A stretch of 64,000 bases of DNA from Fibrella aestuarina BUZ 2 (GCF_000331105.1 NC_020054.1:4005477-4069476); one strand, 5' to 3'. Numbered from the stretch's first letter, positions 1 to 9,127 are shown. Numbers and translations are program-made. Notes: generated by a model from the sequence alone, not told the origin.

Positions 1-161
1 GAGCCGTCCGCGCGAAACACGATCGTCCGCCACTCATGGCCGTAGCACTGCCGCAGTTGCCAGCCCGACCCGTCGCGGCAGGGCCGGAGCACCGGCATGA
101 TGCGCCGGTGCACCATGGCCACCAGCACCTGCAGCGCGATGTCAAACCCCTGGTCTCTCAT
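1..161 (-). CDS. partial CDS, unknown protein (C-terminus outside the window)
   Basis: An open frame runs from an ATG at 161 to the left edge of the window, giving about 53 visible residues that start MRDQGFDIALQVLVAMVHRR. The start codon overlaps the stop of the glycosyltransferase gene as ATGA (158-161), the coupling used throughout this operon, which is why I accept it. The N-terminus is helical, then basic with Cys, Trp and Arg residues. No family is recognised and the end is not visible. Confidence 0.5.
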   Translation of the reverse strand, partial: MRDQGFDIALQVLVAMVHRRIMPVLRPCRDGSGWQLRQCYGHEWRTIVFRADG

Positions 162-994
162 CGACGTGGCAAGAGTTTAAGCAGCGCCGCCGCTACATCG
201 CTGGCCGACGTGCTGGCCAGGCTGTGACACCCGTGCAGGCCGCAGGCCTCGCTGAATCCCCGGTCGACCTGCCAGCCGCAGGGCGCATACCCGCAGGCAT
301 TACTACCCACCGCCTGCACAGCTGTGTGTGAAAACACCAACCGTACCGACAGGTGCGCCATGACGGCCACCGTCGGTACGCCCAGCATGCCCGCCACGTG
401 CGTGATACCCGAATCCAGGCCGATTACCCCGGCAGCACCCAGCAGCGTATCAACCACCTCAGGCGCCGACAGCCCCCACAGTAGGTTGATGCGGCTCCCG
501 AACGTGCGCCGTAGCCGCGCCTCGTCGGTATGCAGACCCAGCACCTCGTAGCCCGCCCGGTGCAGGTGCGTGACCACGTGGGCCCAGCCCGCCTCCGTCC
601 AGTTACGCGACTCCCACAGCGAGTACGGCGCCAGCACGACGTAGGGCGGTTTGTCCTGTAGCAGCTCGGGCAACACCAGTTGCCGGCGATCGACGTGAAA
701 GCCCGCCGAGGCCTCCAGATCGACCAGGCCCGTTTGCGCCATCACCTGCTGCACGTACCAGTCTTTGCGCGAAACCGAGTCGCGCAGCTGCTCGCCGTAG
801 CCCAGGTTCATATCGAGGCTGTCGCCCGGGCGCTCGTCGTGGCGGGCGATGGTCACCCCCGGCGCCGAGATCCGCCCAAGCCAGTCGGGATGTTTGGCCC
901 AGTACGTAACCGGCGCGTGCCGGGCAATACCAGCTGCGGCATACACGCCACAGATGGTATCGCCCAGCCCGTCGGCGCTCAGATGCAGGTTCAT
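158..994 (-). CDS. glycosyltransferase family 9 (heptosyltransferase-like)
   Basis: This 278-residue protein has the GT9 (ADP-heptose:LPS heptosyltransferase-like) layout of two Rossmann lobes. Seen: an N-terminal GLGDTICGVYAA stretch like the family's nucleotide-sugar-lobe start; PPYVVLAPYSLWESRNW at about residues 117-133, where the C-terminal lobe begins; and the family signature DSGITHVAGMLGVPTVAVMA at about 195-214. GT9 enzymes transfer sugars from nucleotide-activated donors to LPS core or similar acceptors. In a phage late operon it could modify host surface glycan (receptor masking) or virion glycoproteins. ATGA overlaps link it to both neighbours. The family call is fairly firm; the substrate is unknown. 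Confidence 0.8.
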   Translation of the reverse strand: MNLHLSADGLGDTICGVYAAAGIARHAPVTYWAKHPDWLGRISAPGVTIARHDERPGDSLDMNLGYGEQLRDSVSRKDWYVQQVMAQTGLVDLEASAGFHVDRRQLVLPELLQDKPPYVVLAPYSLWESRNWTEAGWAHVVTHLHRAGYEVLGLHTDEARLRRTFGSRINLLWGLSAPEVVDTLLGAAGVIGLDSGITHVAGMLGVPTVAVMAHLSVRLVFSHTAVQAVGSNACGYAPCGWQVDRGFSEACGLHGCHSLASTSASDVAAALLKLLPRR

Positions 995-1479
995 TGATCG
1001 ATCGGCCGGGGTTTGGGGTTTACCTCGTCTTCGCGCGGTGGCGGGGCCGAGGGCATCGTCTGGGTACGTGGTCTGGTTCCACCCTCATCGGCATACGCCG
1101 GCAGCGACGCCAGCCACCCCCCAAACACGATCACGCTGCAGCCCACCACCAGCCGGGCGACAGCCGGGGTAAATGGAATGCGCGCGCGCAGCACGTGTAC
1201 CACAGGCAGCAAACTACCTGCCGGGATCACCGACAGGTAGGCGATGCGCAGCCACCGCAGTACACCCGGCAGTGGTGTACTGAAGACAATCCCGTACGCC
1301 AGGCAGGCACTGGCCAGACAAATCAGAAATAACAGGCCCACCCCTGCTTTATAACCGGGCGAGGCCTCATCGGCCAGCCCAAACAGCATTGCCAGAATCA
1401 GCATGGCACAGAGTGCGAAGCTGCTAGCCATCACCCAAAGGGTGGTCGTTGTTTCGGTTAGATTGTGAAAAGGATTCAT
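991..1479 (-). CDS. polytopic membrane protein, unknown
   Basis: A 162-residue protein starting MNPFHNLTE, with about four hydrophobic segments (roughly 15-36, 45-66, 76-98 and 110-130) and a Pro/Arg/Glu-rich soluble tail. The frame is open further upstream to 1509, but the ATG at 1479 is preferred because it shortens the overlap with the preceding gene (ending at 1424) and removes a basic non-membrane leader. It lies in a run of four small membrane or membrane-anchored genes between the fibre genes and the glycosyltransferase, where a lysis or envelope function is plausible. No family is recognised. Confidence 0.6.
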   Translation of the reverse strand: MNPFHNLTETTTTLWVMASSFALCAMLILAMLFGLADEASPGYKAGVGLLFLICLASACLAYGIVFSTPLPGVLRWLRIAYLSVIPAGSLLPVVHVLRARIPFTPAVARLVVGCSVIVFGGWLASLPAYADEGGTRPRTQTMPSAPPPREDEVNPKPRPIDQ

Positions 1480-1903
1480 TGTCGGCGGTGATCTTATCGA
1501 TCTTATCAAAATGGGTTAGTACAAAGAGTGACAGGCGTAAGAGACGAATCAGGCCGTTCTTGAGGTAGGAAAACGGGTTGCGTTTGATAGTTTCCCGCTG
1601 CCCCGTAATCCCCAGCACAAAGGCCGTTCCCCACAACCCGAACAGAAAAGAGACGAGGGTAGAAACCGTGTAGAGCGCGCACAGGTCCAGCTCGAACTTG
1701 TAATGGATGGCCAGCCCTTTTATGAAAGCCTCGCCGAGCATCTGAGCCAGAATACCGACCAGCGTTCCCATCAGCCATGACATCAGCCCCTTGAGCCGGT
1801 CGGTGTGAATTGGTTGGAACGCCCATCCGGCCGAGCCCACAGCCGACCAGAACGTGTAAAAGGCAAGTGGCATATGAGCCGCCACTTCACACCAGGATGT
1901 CAT
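1424..1903 (-). CDS. membrane protein, lysis-cluster candidate
   Basis: A 159-residue protein with three or four hydrophobic stretches (about 10-30, 38-60, 76-100 and 116-135) and a hydrophilic Asp/Asn/Lys-rich C-terminus. It overlaps the following membrane gene by 56 nt. Size and topology are compatible with a holin or antiholin but are not diagnostic. A second ATG (residue 11, MPLAFYTF) is an alternative start. No sequence family is recognised. Confidence 0.55.
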   Translation of the reverse strand: MTSWCEVAAHMPLAFYTFWSAVGSAGWAFQPIHTDRLKGLMSWLMGTLVGILAQMLGEAFIKGLAIHYKFELDLCALYTVSTLVSFLFGLWGTAFVLGITGQRETIKRNPFSYLKNGLIRLLRLSLFVLTHFDKIDKITADNESFSQSNRNNDHPLGDG

Positions 1904-1936
1904 ACAGAAACGATTGTTGGATAAAGCGTTGAGAGG

Positions 1937-2569
1937 TTAAGGAGGCGGGTGCTGGGCATGCTCCCAGACTTCCCGCACCCAGGGCGACGTCCAGCGAATC
2001 AGGGCGGGTGGCTTGCGGCGGGTGAGCTGCTTGCCTTCCTGGGCATGTTTCCGGAAAGCGCTGATCGTGTCGGCTTGCTGGCGGTTTTGTTCGCCAGCAA
2101 CCGCCAAAGCAAGGCGGCTTTGCCTGTGGCGAACCTCACAGGAGTCACACACTTCGAGCCGGGCCGCCAGCGCCTGCTGCTGCACCGGCGTGAATGTGTT
2201 GCGCGTGGTTTGACCTGTATCGCGCGCGGTCAGGTACTGCGTTCGATACAGGTCGGTAATGATCTGGCGAGTCAGGTTCAGCACATCGGCATGGTCCGCG
2301 CGGTAGAGCGCCGCCAGTCGGGTTAATGCCTGTTGCTCGTCGGTTTGCTGACCAGCCAGTTTAACGGCCGATAGCTGCTGATCCTTCATGCGCAACTGGG
2401 CATTGACCGAATCAAACTGACGGCTTAGCTGATCGACTTTTGTAGCCAGTTCATCCTCGGAGCCCTGGGCTCGCTTCAGTGCCTTGCGCGCATCTGGCAA
2501 CAGGATCACGACCGCGTAGGTCGCAATCCCGGCCAGTAGCGCAAAAAAACCTGCCTTCCACCAGTTCAT
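1937..2569 (-). CDS. spanin/Rz-like single-pass coiled-coil protein (candidate)
   Basis: A 210-residue protein with one N-terminal transmembrane helix (about 5-25, after MNWWK). A long charged heptad-rich region (about 30-95) follows, then a helical domain with a CDSC pair near residue 145 and a Pro-rich end. One membrane anchor plus a periplasmic coiled coil is the layout of inner-membrane spanins (Rz). It sits 2 nt downstream of a small polytopic holin-like gene, which fits a lysis cassette. The functional call rests on topology and context only; an outer-membrane spanin partner was not found. Confidence 0.45.
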   Translation of the reverse strand: MNWWKAGFFALLAGIATYAVVILLPDARKALKRAQGSEDELATKVDQLSRQFDSVNAQLRMKDQQLSAVKLAGQQTDEQQALTRLAALYRADHADVLNLTRQIITDLYRTQYLTARDTGQTTRNTFTPVQQQALAARLEVCDSCEVRHRQSRLALAVAGEQNRQQADTISAFRKHAQEGKQLTRRKPPALIRWTSPWVREVWEHAQHPPP

Positions 2570-2571
2570 AC

Positions 2572-2985
2572 TTAGCGGGTTTCTTTAGTGGGTACAGGTG
2601 GCAGCTGTGGATCAGAAGCGACGGCGGGCTTGGCGTCACCGATCTTCTGAACCGTGAACGGCGAATACAACTTATAGGCCGATCCTAAGAAGGCCAGTAC
2701 CGAGGCCAGCTGCGGGTAATGGACTTTTACGTAGTCCATTTCGGCCAGCGCCAACAACACGGTAAAACCAGCGGCGATCCAGACAGAAATGCTGTACACG
2801 CTGTTGTTTTGCAGTGTCTGAGTTGACACGGCGGCGATGAGCGACAGCACTGACAGGCCGAAGACGATCGACTCGGGCAGGTTGAAGTGCTCGACGGCCA
2901 GCGTAATGAGCGCGGGAATAAGAACAAGCCAGCCCGTCAGTTTGGCGATGGCGTTGTCTTGGGCAAAAAATCCTTTCAGATTCAT
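2572..2985 (-). CDS. holin-like membrane protein (candidate)
   Basis: A 137-residue protein with three to four hydrophobic helices (about 15-33, 38-56, 65-83 and 89-105) and a short charged, Pro-rich tail. Size, topology and the adjacent spanin-like gene suggest a holin. Just upstream of its ATG lies a half copy of a recurring AT-rich palindrome (TAATTATACTGT at 2988-2999), so it may head its own transcript. No holin family signature can be assigned by eye. Confidence 0.45.
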   Translation of the reverse strand: MNLKGFFAQDNAIAKLTGWLVLIPALITLAVEHFNLPESIVFGLSVLSLIAAVSTQTLQNNSVYSISVWIAAGFTVLLALAEMDYVKVHYPQLASVLAFLGSAYKLYSPFTVQKIGDAKPAVASDPQLPPVPTKETR

Positions 2986-3032
2986 GATAATTATACTGTT
3001 TTAGGTGAAAAAATTGGGTAAAGCATATGATG

Positions 3033-3410
3033 TTAGTCTACCACCGGCTGGGCGTCAGGGTCCCAGAGCGTCGGCATGGTGCCGTGACATTGCTCGACGA
3101 GCTTAGTCAGCACGTCGGGTTCTTCGTTCAGCACCAGCATGGCGATCTTGCGGCAGGTGGCGGCGCTGATGGGGATGCCAACGGCGGGCTCGCAACTGGC
3201 CACGATCACGTCGGTAGCCTTGTGGCGGTAGCAGCTCTCGATGTCGACGCGCCCTGAATAAGCCATCCAGTCGGCGGAGGCGTTGTTGATGGCGCGGGCG
3301 ACGATGTCGATCGTACCGTTGTCGATGAGCGACTGGCGCTGGGCGTCGGAAAGCAGCGGCCAGGCCGAGGCCAGTGCTTGTGGATCAGCGGTGTTGATGG
3401 TGACTTGCAT
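3033..3410 (-). CDS. unknown small protein
   Basis: A 125-residue soluble protein starting MQVTINTADPQALASAWPLL. The ATG at 3410 is chosen because the longer frame (from 3434) would run into the stop of the preceding fibre gene, whereas this start leaves an 11-nt gap. It is helical and acidic with four Cys residues. Its place between the fibre genes and the lysis-like cluster suggests a tail accessory or fibre chaperone role, but nothing in the sequence shows this. Confidence 0.55.
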   Translation of the reverse strand: MQVTINTADPQALASAWPLLSDAQRQSLIDNGTIDIVARAINNASADWMAYSGRVDIESCYRHKATDVIVASCEPAVGIPISAATCRKIAMLVLNEEPDVLTKLVEQCHGTMPTLWDPDAQPVVD

Positions 3411-3421
3411 AGTTGGATTGA

Positions 3422-5236
3422 TTAGTTGGTCCACGCCTGGATTTGCCTGCCAGCGTGTGAGAGCGGATAATAACGAAAGCTGGTGATGTAGCCGGAAAAG
3501 GTCTGTCCGGTGTTGCCGTCCATGTTTCCTAATTGAAACAGGTTGATTGCTGTAGGCAGCGAAGTTGGAATGGCTGTATTAATGGTTCCTCCATTTCTCA
3601 CCAGTTGAGAAGAGCCAACCCTGTAAGTAAATCCGTACCGATTTGACACAAATCCGTTCGTACCAATAGAGCCAGGGACAAGTTGATTGACGCCGCCAAC
3701 ACTTATATAAGGTTGGCCAGCGTTGGCACGTAAATCAATTCGGTTGTTCAGTGTGCCATCCGTAAAACCAAACATACCTTTATTGCTCAAGGCACCGATT
3801 GGTGTAACATCAACGAGTATCGTACCTTGGTATTTATTAAACCACGATACTGATGCCGTCTTTAGGTCTTCCGCGTTACGCGTAACAGCGGCCCCTGTTG
3901 CCGGAATATAGGACGTTGGAAAAGCGCCTATTTCGAGTTGACAACCTGTTACCCATACCGCTTCGCCTCCGCTGTAGGTTCTGACTTCATTGTTACCTAT
4001 ATCCGAAATAGCCAGACCTGCCAAAATATTCCCCACGTCTGTGGCTGTGATTGTATGAGTTACCCAAACCCTATACCAGCCGTTGCCCACATATTTCCAC
4101 CCCGTGGTATACCCACTTACAGGAGTTGGAAAACTCTGAGTGTCAAAGTTGAAGGCGATATTGGCATAGGTAGATGTATTCCCGGCTCGAATACCTACAT
4201 AACTCCAATTGACTTTCTTCACATAAGCAGAAAAGGTATAGGTAGTGCCTAGCGTTACAGAAAACCCTTGCCGAACATATGTATTCCCTGTGCCAGCTAC
4301 CGCCGTTAACTGAAACGTGTTGTTATCGCCGAAAGGACTTATCCCCGCAGCTTGCGTTACGACTACCTGTGCTCCCTTACCCCAAGCTCCATTTGTTAAT
4401 GCCTGAGAAAAGGTAAGCTGGTTTGTTCGCCCCTCTTCAATCAACAAGCCCAGTGGCTTTGCGTAAGTGACCATGCCTACGCTGCTTGTTGTAGTTGACC
4501 GATATGTATTGGGGAATGCTCCTGTTTCCAGTTGTGCGGCTGTCACGTATAGCCCCGATGAACCGTCGCCAGTATAACTGCCGGTTCCACTTACTAGGGA
4601 TGAAGCAAAAGCAACACCAGTGTGCGCCGCCGCGCTGTTTAATTTTGTAATACTGCACCTGTACCACCCATTAGCGATAAAGGTTATCTGTGCTGCCACG
4701 CCTGACTCATTTGTGCCGACAACACCATTCGTCAGGTCAAACCAAGCCGACCCCCCAGAGATTCCGCCGAAATACAGCCAAAGCCAATTGCGTTCACCGG
4801 CTTTAGCATACACTGACCAACAGTATATGCCTGCGGCGTTGGACGATTGAAGAACAACGTGACCGCCTGTTGCCGATGACTCTACTATCTTAGGCACACT
4901 GCCGCCGAGCGGACCTGCTATCGTAGTCGAAGAGACGACGCTTACATTTGTCTTAGCCCAATCCGATGTATTATAACTCTCGCTTTGGGTAAGTAAATTT
5001 TGAGTAGTCGAAAATGTAGTGGCGTCATATTCGATACGAGCCGTGTTGGTTGACACAGGCTCAATCACTCCCAAGTTATTAATCCTTGTAGATGGAGTCG
5101 TTCGTGTTATTGTGTAGCCCGTGCAGCAACTTGTCGTTGCTGTTAGATTCAGCACCTGCGTAGGCGTGTACGTCATGCGCGGCCCCTGCGCCCACGCGCT
5201 GCTTGCCAGTAGCCAGAAGAGAAGGATGCGCTTCAT
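3422..5236 (-). CDS. Sec-exported tail-fibre/adhesin-like protein with tandem beta modules
   Basis: A 604-residue protein with a classical signal peptide (hydrophobic LLFWLLASSAWA, cleavage before Gln17). Two repeated beta-sandwich-like units follow. Each starts with a phrase such as NLLTQSESYNTSDWAK (about residue 80) or NQLTFSQALTNGAWGK (about 270). Each ends with a phrase such as QLETGAFPNTYR or QLEIGAFPTSYIP. The C-terminal part resembles a LamG/concanavalin-like domain ending in FRYYPLSHAGRQIQAW, as in many phage fibre tips. The DNA is visibly more AT-rich than its neighbours, suggesting recent exchange of the receptor-binding gene. Role inferred: glycan binding on the host surface. Confidence 0.65.
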   Translation of the reverse strand: MKRILLFWLLASSAWAQGPRMTYTPTQVLNLTATTSCCTGYTITRTTPSTRINNLGVIEPVSTNTARIEYDATTFSTTQNLLTQSESYNTSDWAKTNVSVVSSTTIAGPLGGSVPKIVESSATGGHVVLQSSNAAGIYCWSVYAKAGERNWLWLYFGGISGGSAWFDLTNGVVGTNESGVAAQITFIANGWYRCSITKLNSAAAHTGVAFASSLVSGTGSYTGDGSSGLYVTAAQLETGAFPNTYRSTTTSSVGMVTYAKPLGLLIEEGRTNQLTFSQALTNGAWGKGAQVVVTQAAGISPFGDNNTFQLTAVAGTGNTYVRQGFSVTLGTTYTFSAYVKKVNWSYVGIRAGNTSTYANIAFNFDTQSFPTPVSGYTTGWKYVGNGWYRVWVTHTITATDVGNILAGLAISDIGNNEVRTYSGGEAVWVTGCQLEIGAFPTSYIPATGAAVTRNAEDLKTASVSWFNKYQGTILVDVTPIGALSNKGMFGFTDGTLNNRIDLRANAGQPYISVGGVNQLVPGSIGTNGFVSNRYGFTYRVGSSQLVRNGGTINTAIPTSLPTAINLFQLGNMDGNTGQTFSGYITSFRYYPLSHAGRQIQAWTN

Positions 5237-5955
5237 TAGAACTTCGTGTAGTAGCCGTCGATCTCGGTAGCGTTGGCGGCAAAGAGTGAAAAGGTGGTAA
5301 CCGAGCCAGCAGCCGTTCCCCGGTCAATAGCCGCGCCGCCGGGGAAGGTCACACTGGAGGGCAGGGTGATGGCAAACCCACCAGCGCCGCCCTGCTTCTC
5401 CCGGATGTACAGCTCGACACCCGGCGTTACATTGGTGAAGGTGAGCGTCACGTTGCCCGTCAGTGTGTAGAGCAGAATGATCTTCGACGACTGCGAGCAG
5501 TCCACGGTGATGGCGCCACTGGCGGCCGCGTTGACGATCGTGACGGTGGCGTTTTTCCGGGGTGAACTACTGACGAGTTCCAGGTTCGTGCCGGTCCAGA
5601 AATATTGAACCATACCGCCATTGGCCCAGCTTGGCACGGTGGTGCTGGACACCAGTGTACCATCGGCGTTTTGAATCAGGTTCGTCGCGCTGTTGCTGGT
5701 GACCAGTGTGATGGTGCCCGATGACAGGGCCACGTCACGCTTGATCAGCAGGGTCTGGTTGATCATCATCTTGGCCACGTCGATGGTCAGGATCACGTCA
5801 TTGGCCGCGTTACCCACCCGGTAGACGTTATACTGCGAAGCGTCCAGCGTGGCGTTGGAGGTCACGCTGGCTACGCTTTGTTGCGGCGGGACGATCGGTG
5901 TCTGCGCCCAGGCTGCCGCCCCGCTCAGCCAGAGAAGAAAAAGGAGATACCGCAT
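5236..5955 (-). CDS. Sec-exported beta-rich fibre protein
   Basis: A 239-residue protein with a signal peptide (MRYLLFLLWLSGAAAWA, then Gln18) and a mature part rich in Thr, Ser, Val and Asn. Short beta-strand repeats are typical of fibre shafts. The C-terminus has a second strand-rich unit (TLTGNVTLTFTNVTPGVELY). It overlaps the next fibre gene start by 1 nt and follows the tailspike by 2 nt, so the three are surely co-translated. The specific family is not recognised. Confidence 0.6.
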   Translation of the reverse strand: MRYLLFLLWLSGAAAWAQTPIVPPQQSVASVTSNATLDASQYNVYRVGNAANDVILTIDVAKMMINQTLLIKRDVALSSGTITLVTSNSATNLIQNADGTLVSSTTVPSWANGGMVQYFWTGTNLELVSSSPRKNATVTIVNAAASGAITVDCSQSSKIILLYTLTGNVTLTFTNVTPGVELYIREKQGGAGGFAITLPSSVTFPGGAAIDRGTAAGSVTTFSLFAANATEIDGYYTKF

Positions 5956-5957
5956 GG

Positions 5958-8114
5958 TTAAAACAGTTTGGCAAACGAGATGGTAATGGTGCCACTTAGC
6001 CCCGTCACGGAGGGGGAAGCCATGATCTTGGCCGTGTTGCTACCTGGACCATAGCGTAGCAGAAAGCCCTTGGCCGTGCCGGTATAGGTGTCGCCGTTGG
6101 CGCTCAGGTTGGTGGTTCTGGCCGCCGAGCCACTGCCGGTCAACACCGCTGGGGCAACAAACGACTGAACGATCGTTTCAATACCCGGCTGGTTATAGAG
6201 CACCTTAATGACGTAGATGTAGGGAAACTCCATGACGTTTTCGGGGATAATGTCGACGTAGGTGCCGGGCGTCCACGAGGCCGTATTATAGCTCACCGAA
6301 TAGATCGCCGTGGGTATGGCGCCATCAGTCATCATGCGTTGCCAGGCGGTCCACGGGTTGCCGGCGCTCGTTACGCCAAATTTGGTGCGGAACCAGACGG
6401 CGCTCTTGACGCCACCCGGCGTATAATCGGTGTACCGCTGGGTAATCCCGTCATTGGAAAAAAAGACTTCCAAGTTACCTGCGGTTGCCGCCAGGATCGG
6501 CGCGTTAATCGTGAGGCTCCAGGGACCGCCCGACACCTGGTAGGTACCTGCAAGGGTGAAGGAATCAAACGAAGTCGTGCCATCGGTGGCGATGTTGGGT
6601 TGAGCCATCGGCACCTTCAGGTTCAGGGCCGTTACCCGAAGACCTTCGTCGTCCGAGTACTTCAGGCTGGGCGAGTTGCCCACTTTGGTGACGGCCGTGT
6701 TGACGGGCACGTTCTGCCAAAGCCAGCGGCCCACCGCCCCCGACACGCCCGAGAAGTTGTAAGCCTTCTGGTGCTGCATCGTCGAGCGCGTGTCGATCAC
6801 CGAGTTGTCGGACACGTCATTGTAACGGGTTACTTCCCATACCTCGACCACGTCGCCCCCCAGCGTGTTGCCCGTTACCGTGCAGTCCTGGAAGCGGTTG
6901 CCACCGGTCGTCAACCCATCGATATTATAGGCGACCATCCCCAGCGCCCCCGAGCCCAGAATCGTATTGTCCTTGACGGTAACGTTGGTGCTGCGCTTCA
7001 CGCCCGACAACGAAATAACACTGGAGCCGTTGAGGCTGAGAATGGCAATCGCCCCCCGCCCCGCCGTGGCCTGGCCATTGTTGCTGTAGCTGGTGCCGTT
7101 GATGGTCACCGTGCTGTTGGTATTGGTCAGCGTGTTGCCGATGATCTCGCCGTTGATCGTGGCGGCGGGATCATCGGTTCGGAAGTTCATAAAGCTAATG
7201 CCCCCGTTGACCGTATTGATGACCGTATTGTAGCGGACCTTCACGCCTGAACCCGATACCGAGGCGATACCCTGGTAGCAGTTAGTGATGTAGTTTCGCT
7301 CGATCTCCGCGTCGGTCGACTGCGTGTAGCCGTAGCTATTGAGGATCGCCTTGTCGCTGGGTACGTAGGCCATCAGGTTGTCCTTGTCGTGGAAGCTGAT
7401 GGCGTCGTCTTTGCAGTTGTCGTACTTGTTGTCCAGGACTTTGACGCGCGCACAATAGCGGAAATAGCTGCCATCCCGAAACGTGCGCGTCACGCGGTTT
7501 TCCTTGAACTGAACATCCAGGCAGTTGGTAAAGGCAATGCCCATTTCGGGGCTGTTGTCGAACCAGGCGCCGCTGACCTTGATGCGCTGGCAGTTATCCC
7601 ACTGCATGATGTGCTGGGAGTTCCCCCCGTTGGCCGTGATGGATTGGGAGAACCCCCACTTGCCACCACTCAGGCTGACGTCGGAACAATTCTGAAACAG
7701 CCAGTTGAGCTGCGTCTTGTCGCTGGAGAGAATAATCGCCCCGTCGGCGGCGACGATACTCAGGCGCCGAACGTTGGCAATCGTCAACGTACCGGCCGCG
7801 ATGCGATAGACGCCCGTCGGAATGAACACGTTGCGGTTCGACTTCAGCAGTTTCAAAAATGCCTGGGTGTCATCGGTCGTCGAGTCGGCTTTGGCCCCGA
7901 AGTCCTGCGGCGTATAACTACGCTGCTGCATGTCGACCAGGTTGGGTTCGGCAACGACGGCCCCGCTGAAGGGGACGGTATACCGGCGGCCATTACGCCA
8001 CGCCTGCCGGGCACGCCCAGCCTTGGAGGGCCGGGTCGTGGTGTCGGCGGAAAGCTCCTGCCCCCAGGCAGTGATCTGGGTAAGCAGGAGCCAAACGAGC
8101 AGGAGCTTTTTCAT
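5958..8114 (-). CDS. tailspike-like right-handed beta-helix protein (pectate-lyase-3 fold) with C-terminal knob
   Basis: 718 residues. A signal peptide (about 1-18) is cleaved before Gln19. From about residue 70, the YTPQDFGAKADSTTDDTQAF entry motif and VFIPTGVYRI are the hallmark of pectate-lyase-superfamily phage spikes. They are followed by parallel beta-helix coils (recurring N-rich turns such as NNCKDD, NRVTRT, NTLTNT) to about residue 440. Around 500-600, YTPGGVKSAVWFRTKFG and PWTAWQRM match the knob-type domain of pyocin and phage fibres. Family knowledge: such spikes bind or cleave capsule or O-antigen. Inference: depolymerase. The Sec signal is unusual for a virion spike. Confidence 0.75.
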   Translation of the reverse strand: MKKLLLVWLLLTQITAWGQELSADTTTRPSKAGRARQAWRNGRRYTVPFSGAVVAEPNLVDMQQRSYTPQDFGAKADSTTDDTQAFLKLLKSNRNVFIPTGVYRIAAGTLTIANVRRLSIVAADGAIILSSDKTQLNWLFQNCSDVSLSGGKWGFSQSITANGGNSQHIMQWDNCQRIKVSGAWFDNSPEMGIAFTNCLDVQFKENRVTRTFRDGSYFRYCARVKVLDNKYDNCKDDAISFHDKDNLMAYVPSDKAILNSYGYTQSTDAEIERNYITNCYQGIASVSGSGVKVRYNTVINTVNGGISFMNFRTDDPAATINGEIIGNTLTNTNSTVTINGTSYSNNGQATAGRGAIAILSLNGSSVISLSGVKRSTNVTVKDNTILGSGALGMVAYNIDGLTTGGNRFQDCTVTGNTLGGDVVEVWEVTRYNDVSDNSVIDTRSTMQHQKAYNFSGVSGAVGRWLWQNVPVNTAVTKVGNSPSLKYSDDEGLRVTALNLKVPMAQPNIATDGTTSFDSFTLAGTYQVSGGPWSLTINAPILAATAGNLEVFFSNDGITQRYTDYTPGGVKSAVWFRTKFGVTSAGNPWTAWQRMMTDGAIPTAIYSVSYNTASWTPGTYVDIIPENVMEFPYIYVIKVLYNQPGIETIVQSFVAPAVLTGSGSAARTTNLSANGDTYTGTAKGFLLRYGPGSNTAKIMASPSVTGLSGTITISFAKLF

Positions 8115-8138
8115 CGCTATAAATGGGGTTGATTAGGG

Positions 8139-9068
8139 TTAGTTGGCTGTCTCGACGGTGATGGTGCCAGAGAAACTTTCACGCGTGCCGGCCCCATCAT
8201 ACGGGGAGACGAGCGTAATGGTGTTGGCGGTACCAGCCGACCACGTATAATTCATGTCGTAGAAGTTGGAGCCCGTTGGCCGAAATAGTACCGTCACCTT
8301 TGACGAGTTCAGGTTGTGGGTAATCGTACCCCCGTGGGCCAGGTTGCTTACGGTCAGCTCGACGGCCGATGACTTCAGCGCAATCGCTGTAGCGGCGGCG
8401 GTGCTGACGGGCTTGTTGGCATCCGAGGTGTTGTCGACCTGATCCAGTAATAGTGCCGTCTTGGTTTGCCCCACCGTCAGGTCGATCGCGTTGGCCGTCG
8501 CTCCCGTATTGTTACCCTTGAAGGTCATCGTGGGCATCTGGGCGAGCTTCGTATTACTCACAGCATTGGTGCTGATCGTGGTGGCGTAGGAACCACCAGC
8601 GGTCGTGACATCACCCGTGAACGTACCCAGACGCGCCGCCAGCAACGTACCTGCGTTGAGCTTGGAGGCGTCCAGACCCGCCAACCAAGTCGGGTTGTTG
8701 TAGGTCCCACCGGTTACGACGGCATCCGTAATACCGTAGCCAGCGGCCGTTGTGGGCGTGCTGGTGAGTTTGGAAAACGCCAGCGAGCTAATCCAGCTGG
8801 GGTTGGCGTAGCTACCCGACAGCTGGGCATACCGGGCATCACCCAAACCCTGGGTCAGCGTACCCACAAACAGACGATACAGCGTCGTGTTGGTGCCATT
8901 GTTGTACCGAACCGACAGCGACTGGTTATTGGGGTTGAAGAAAAGCGAACCCCGGTTGACGGGCACCGCCGACAGGGAGTCACGGGTGATCAGGAATTGG
9001 GCGTTAGCAGCCGAGACGAACGCTAGGATAAGCAGAGGAGTAAGCGCCGAGCGCAGGAACCGTTTCAT
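8139..9068 (-). CDS. Sec-exported tail-fibre protein
   Basis: A 309-residue protein. The true start is the ATG at 9068, because it opens a perfect signal peptide (KRFLRSALTPLLILAFVSAANA, cleavage before Gln). The upstream in-frame extension reads as Arg/His-rich non-coding sequence. The mature part has fibre-like repeats (YGITDAVVTGGTYNNPTWL, and a similar YANPSWIS unit about 30 residues earlier) and a C-terminal beta domain with GTITHNLNSSKVTVLF, a motif common at the ends of phage fibres. It is the first of the four contiguous fibre genes in transcription order. Confidence 0.65.
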   Translation of the reverse strand: MKRFLRSALTPLLILAFVSAANAQFLITRDSLSAVPVNRGSLFFNPNNQSLSVRYNNGTNTTLYRLFVGTLTQGLGDARYAQLSGSYANPSWISSLAFSKLTSTPTTAAGYGITDAVVTGGTYNNPTWLAGLDASKLNAGTLLAARLGTFTGDVTTAGGSYATTISTNAVSNTKLAQMPTMTFKGNNTGATANAIDLTVGQTKTALLLDQVDNTSDANKPVSTAAATAIALKSSAVELTVSNLAHGGTITHNLNSSKVTVLFRPTGSNFYDMNYTWSAGTANTITLVSPYDGAGTRESFSGTITVETAN

Positions 9069-9127
9069 TGGAGTAGTTGGGGTTGTAAGCGTGATTAAAT
9101 TTCTCGTGGCGGAGCGAAGCATACCAG

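Noticed and set aside
36..1332. Several plus-strand ORFs at the left end
   Set aside because: They are Arg/His/Pro-rich mirrors of the glycosyltransferase and membrane-protein genes on the other strand.
1424..3410. An endolysin in the lysis-like cluster
   Set aside because: None of the cluster proteins shows lysozyme, amidase or peptidase motifs; the lytic enzyme must be elsewhere or unrecognised.
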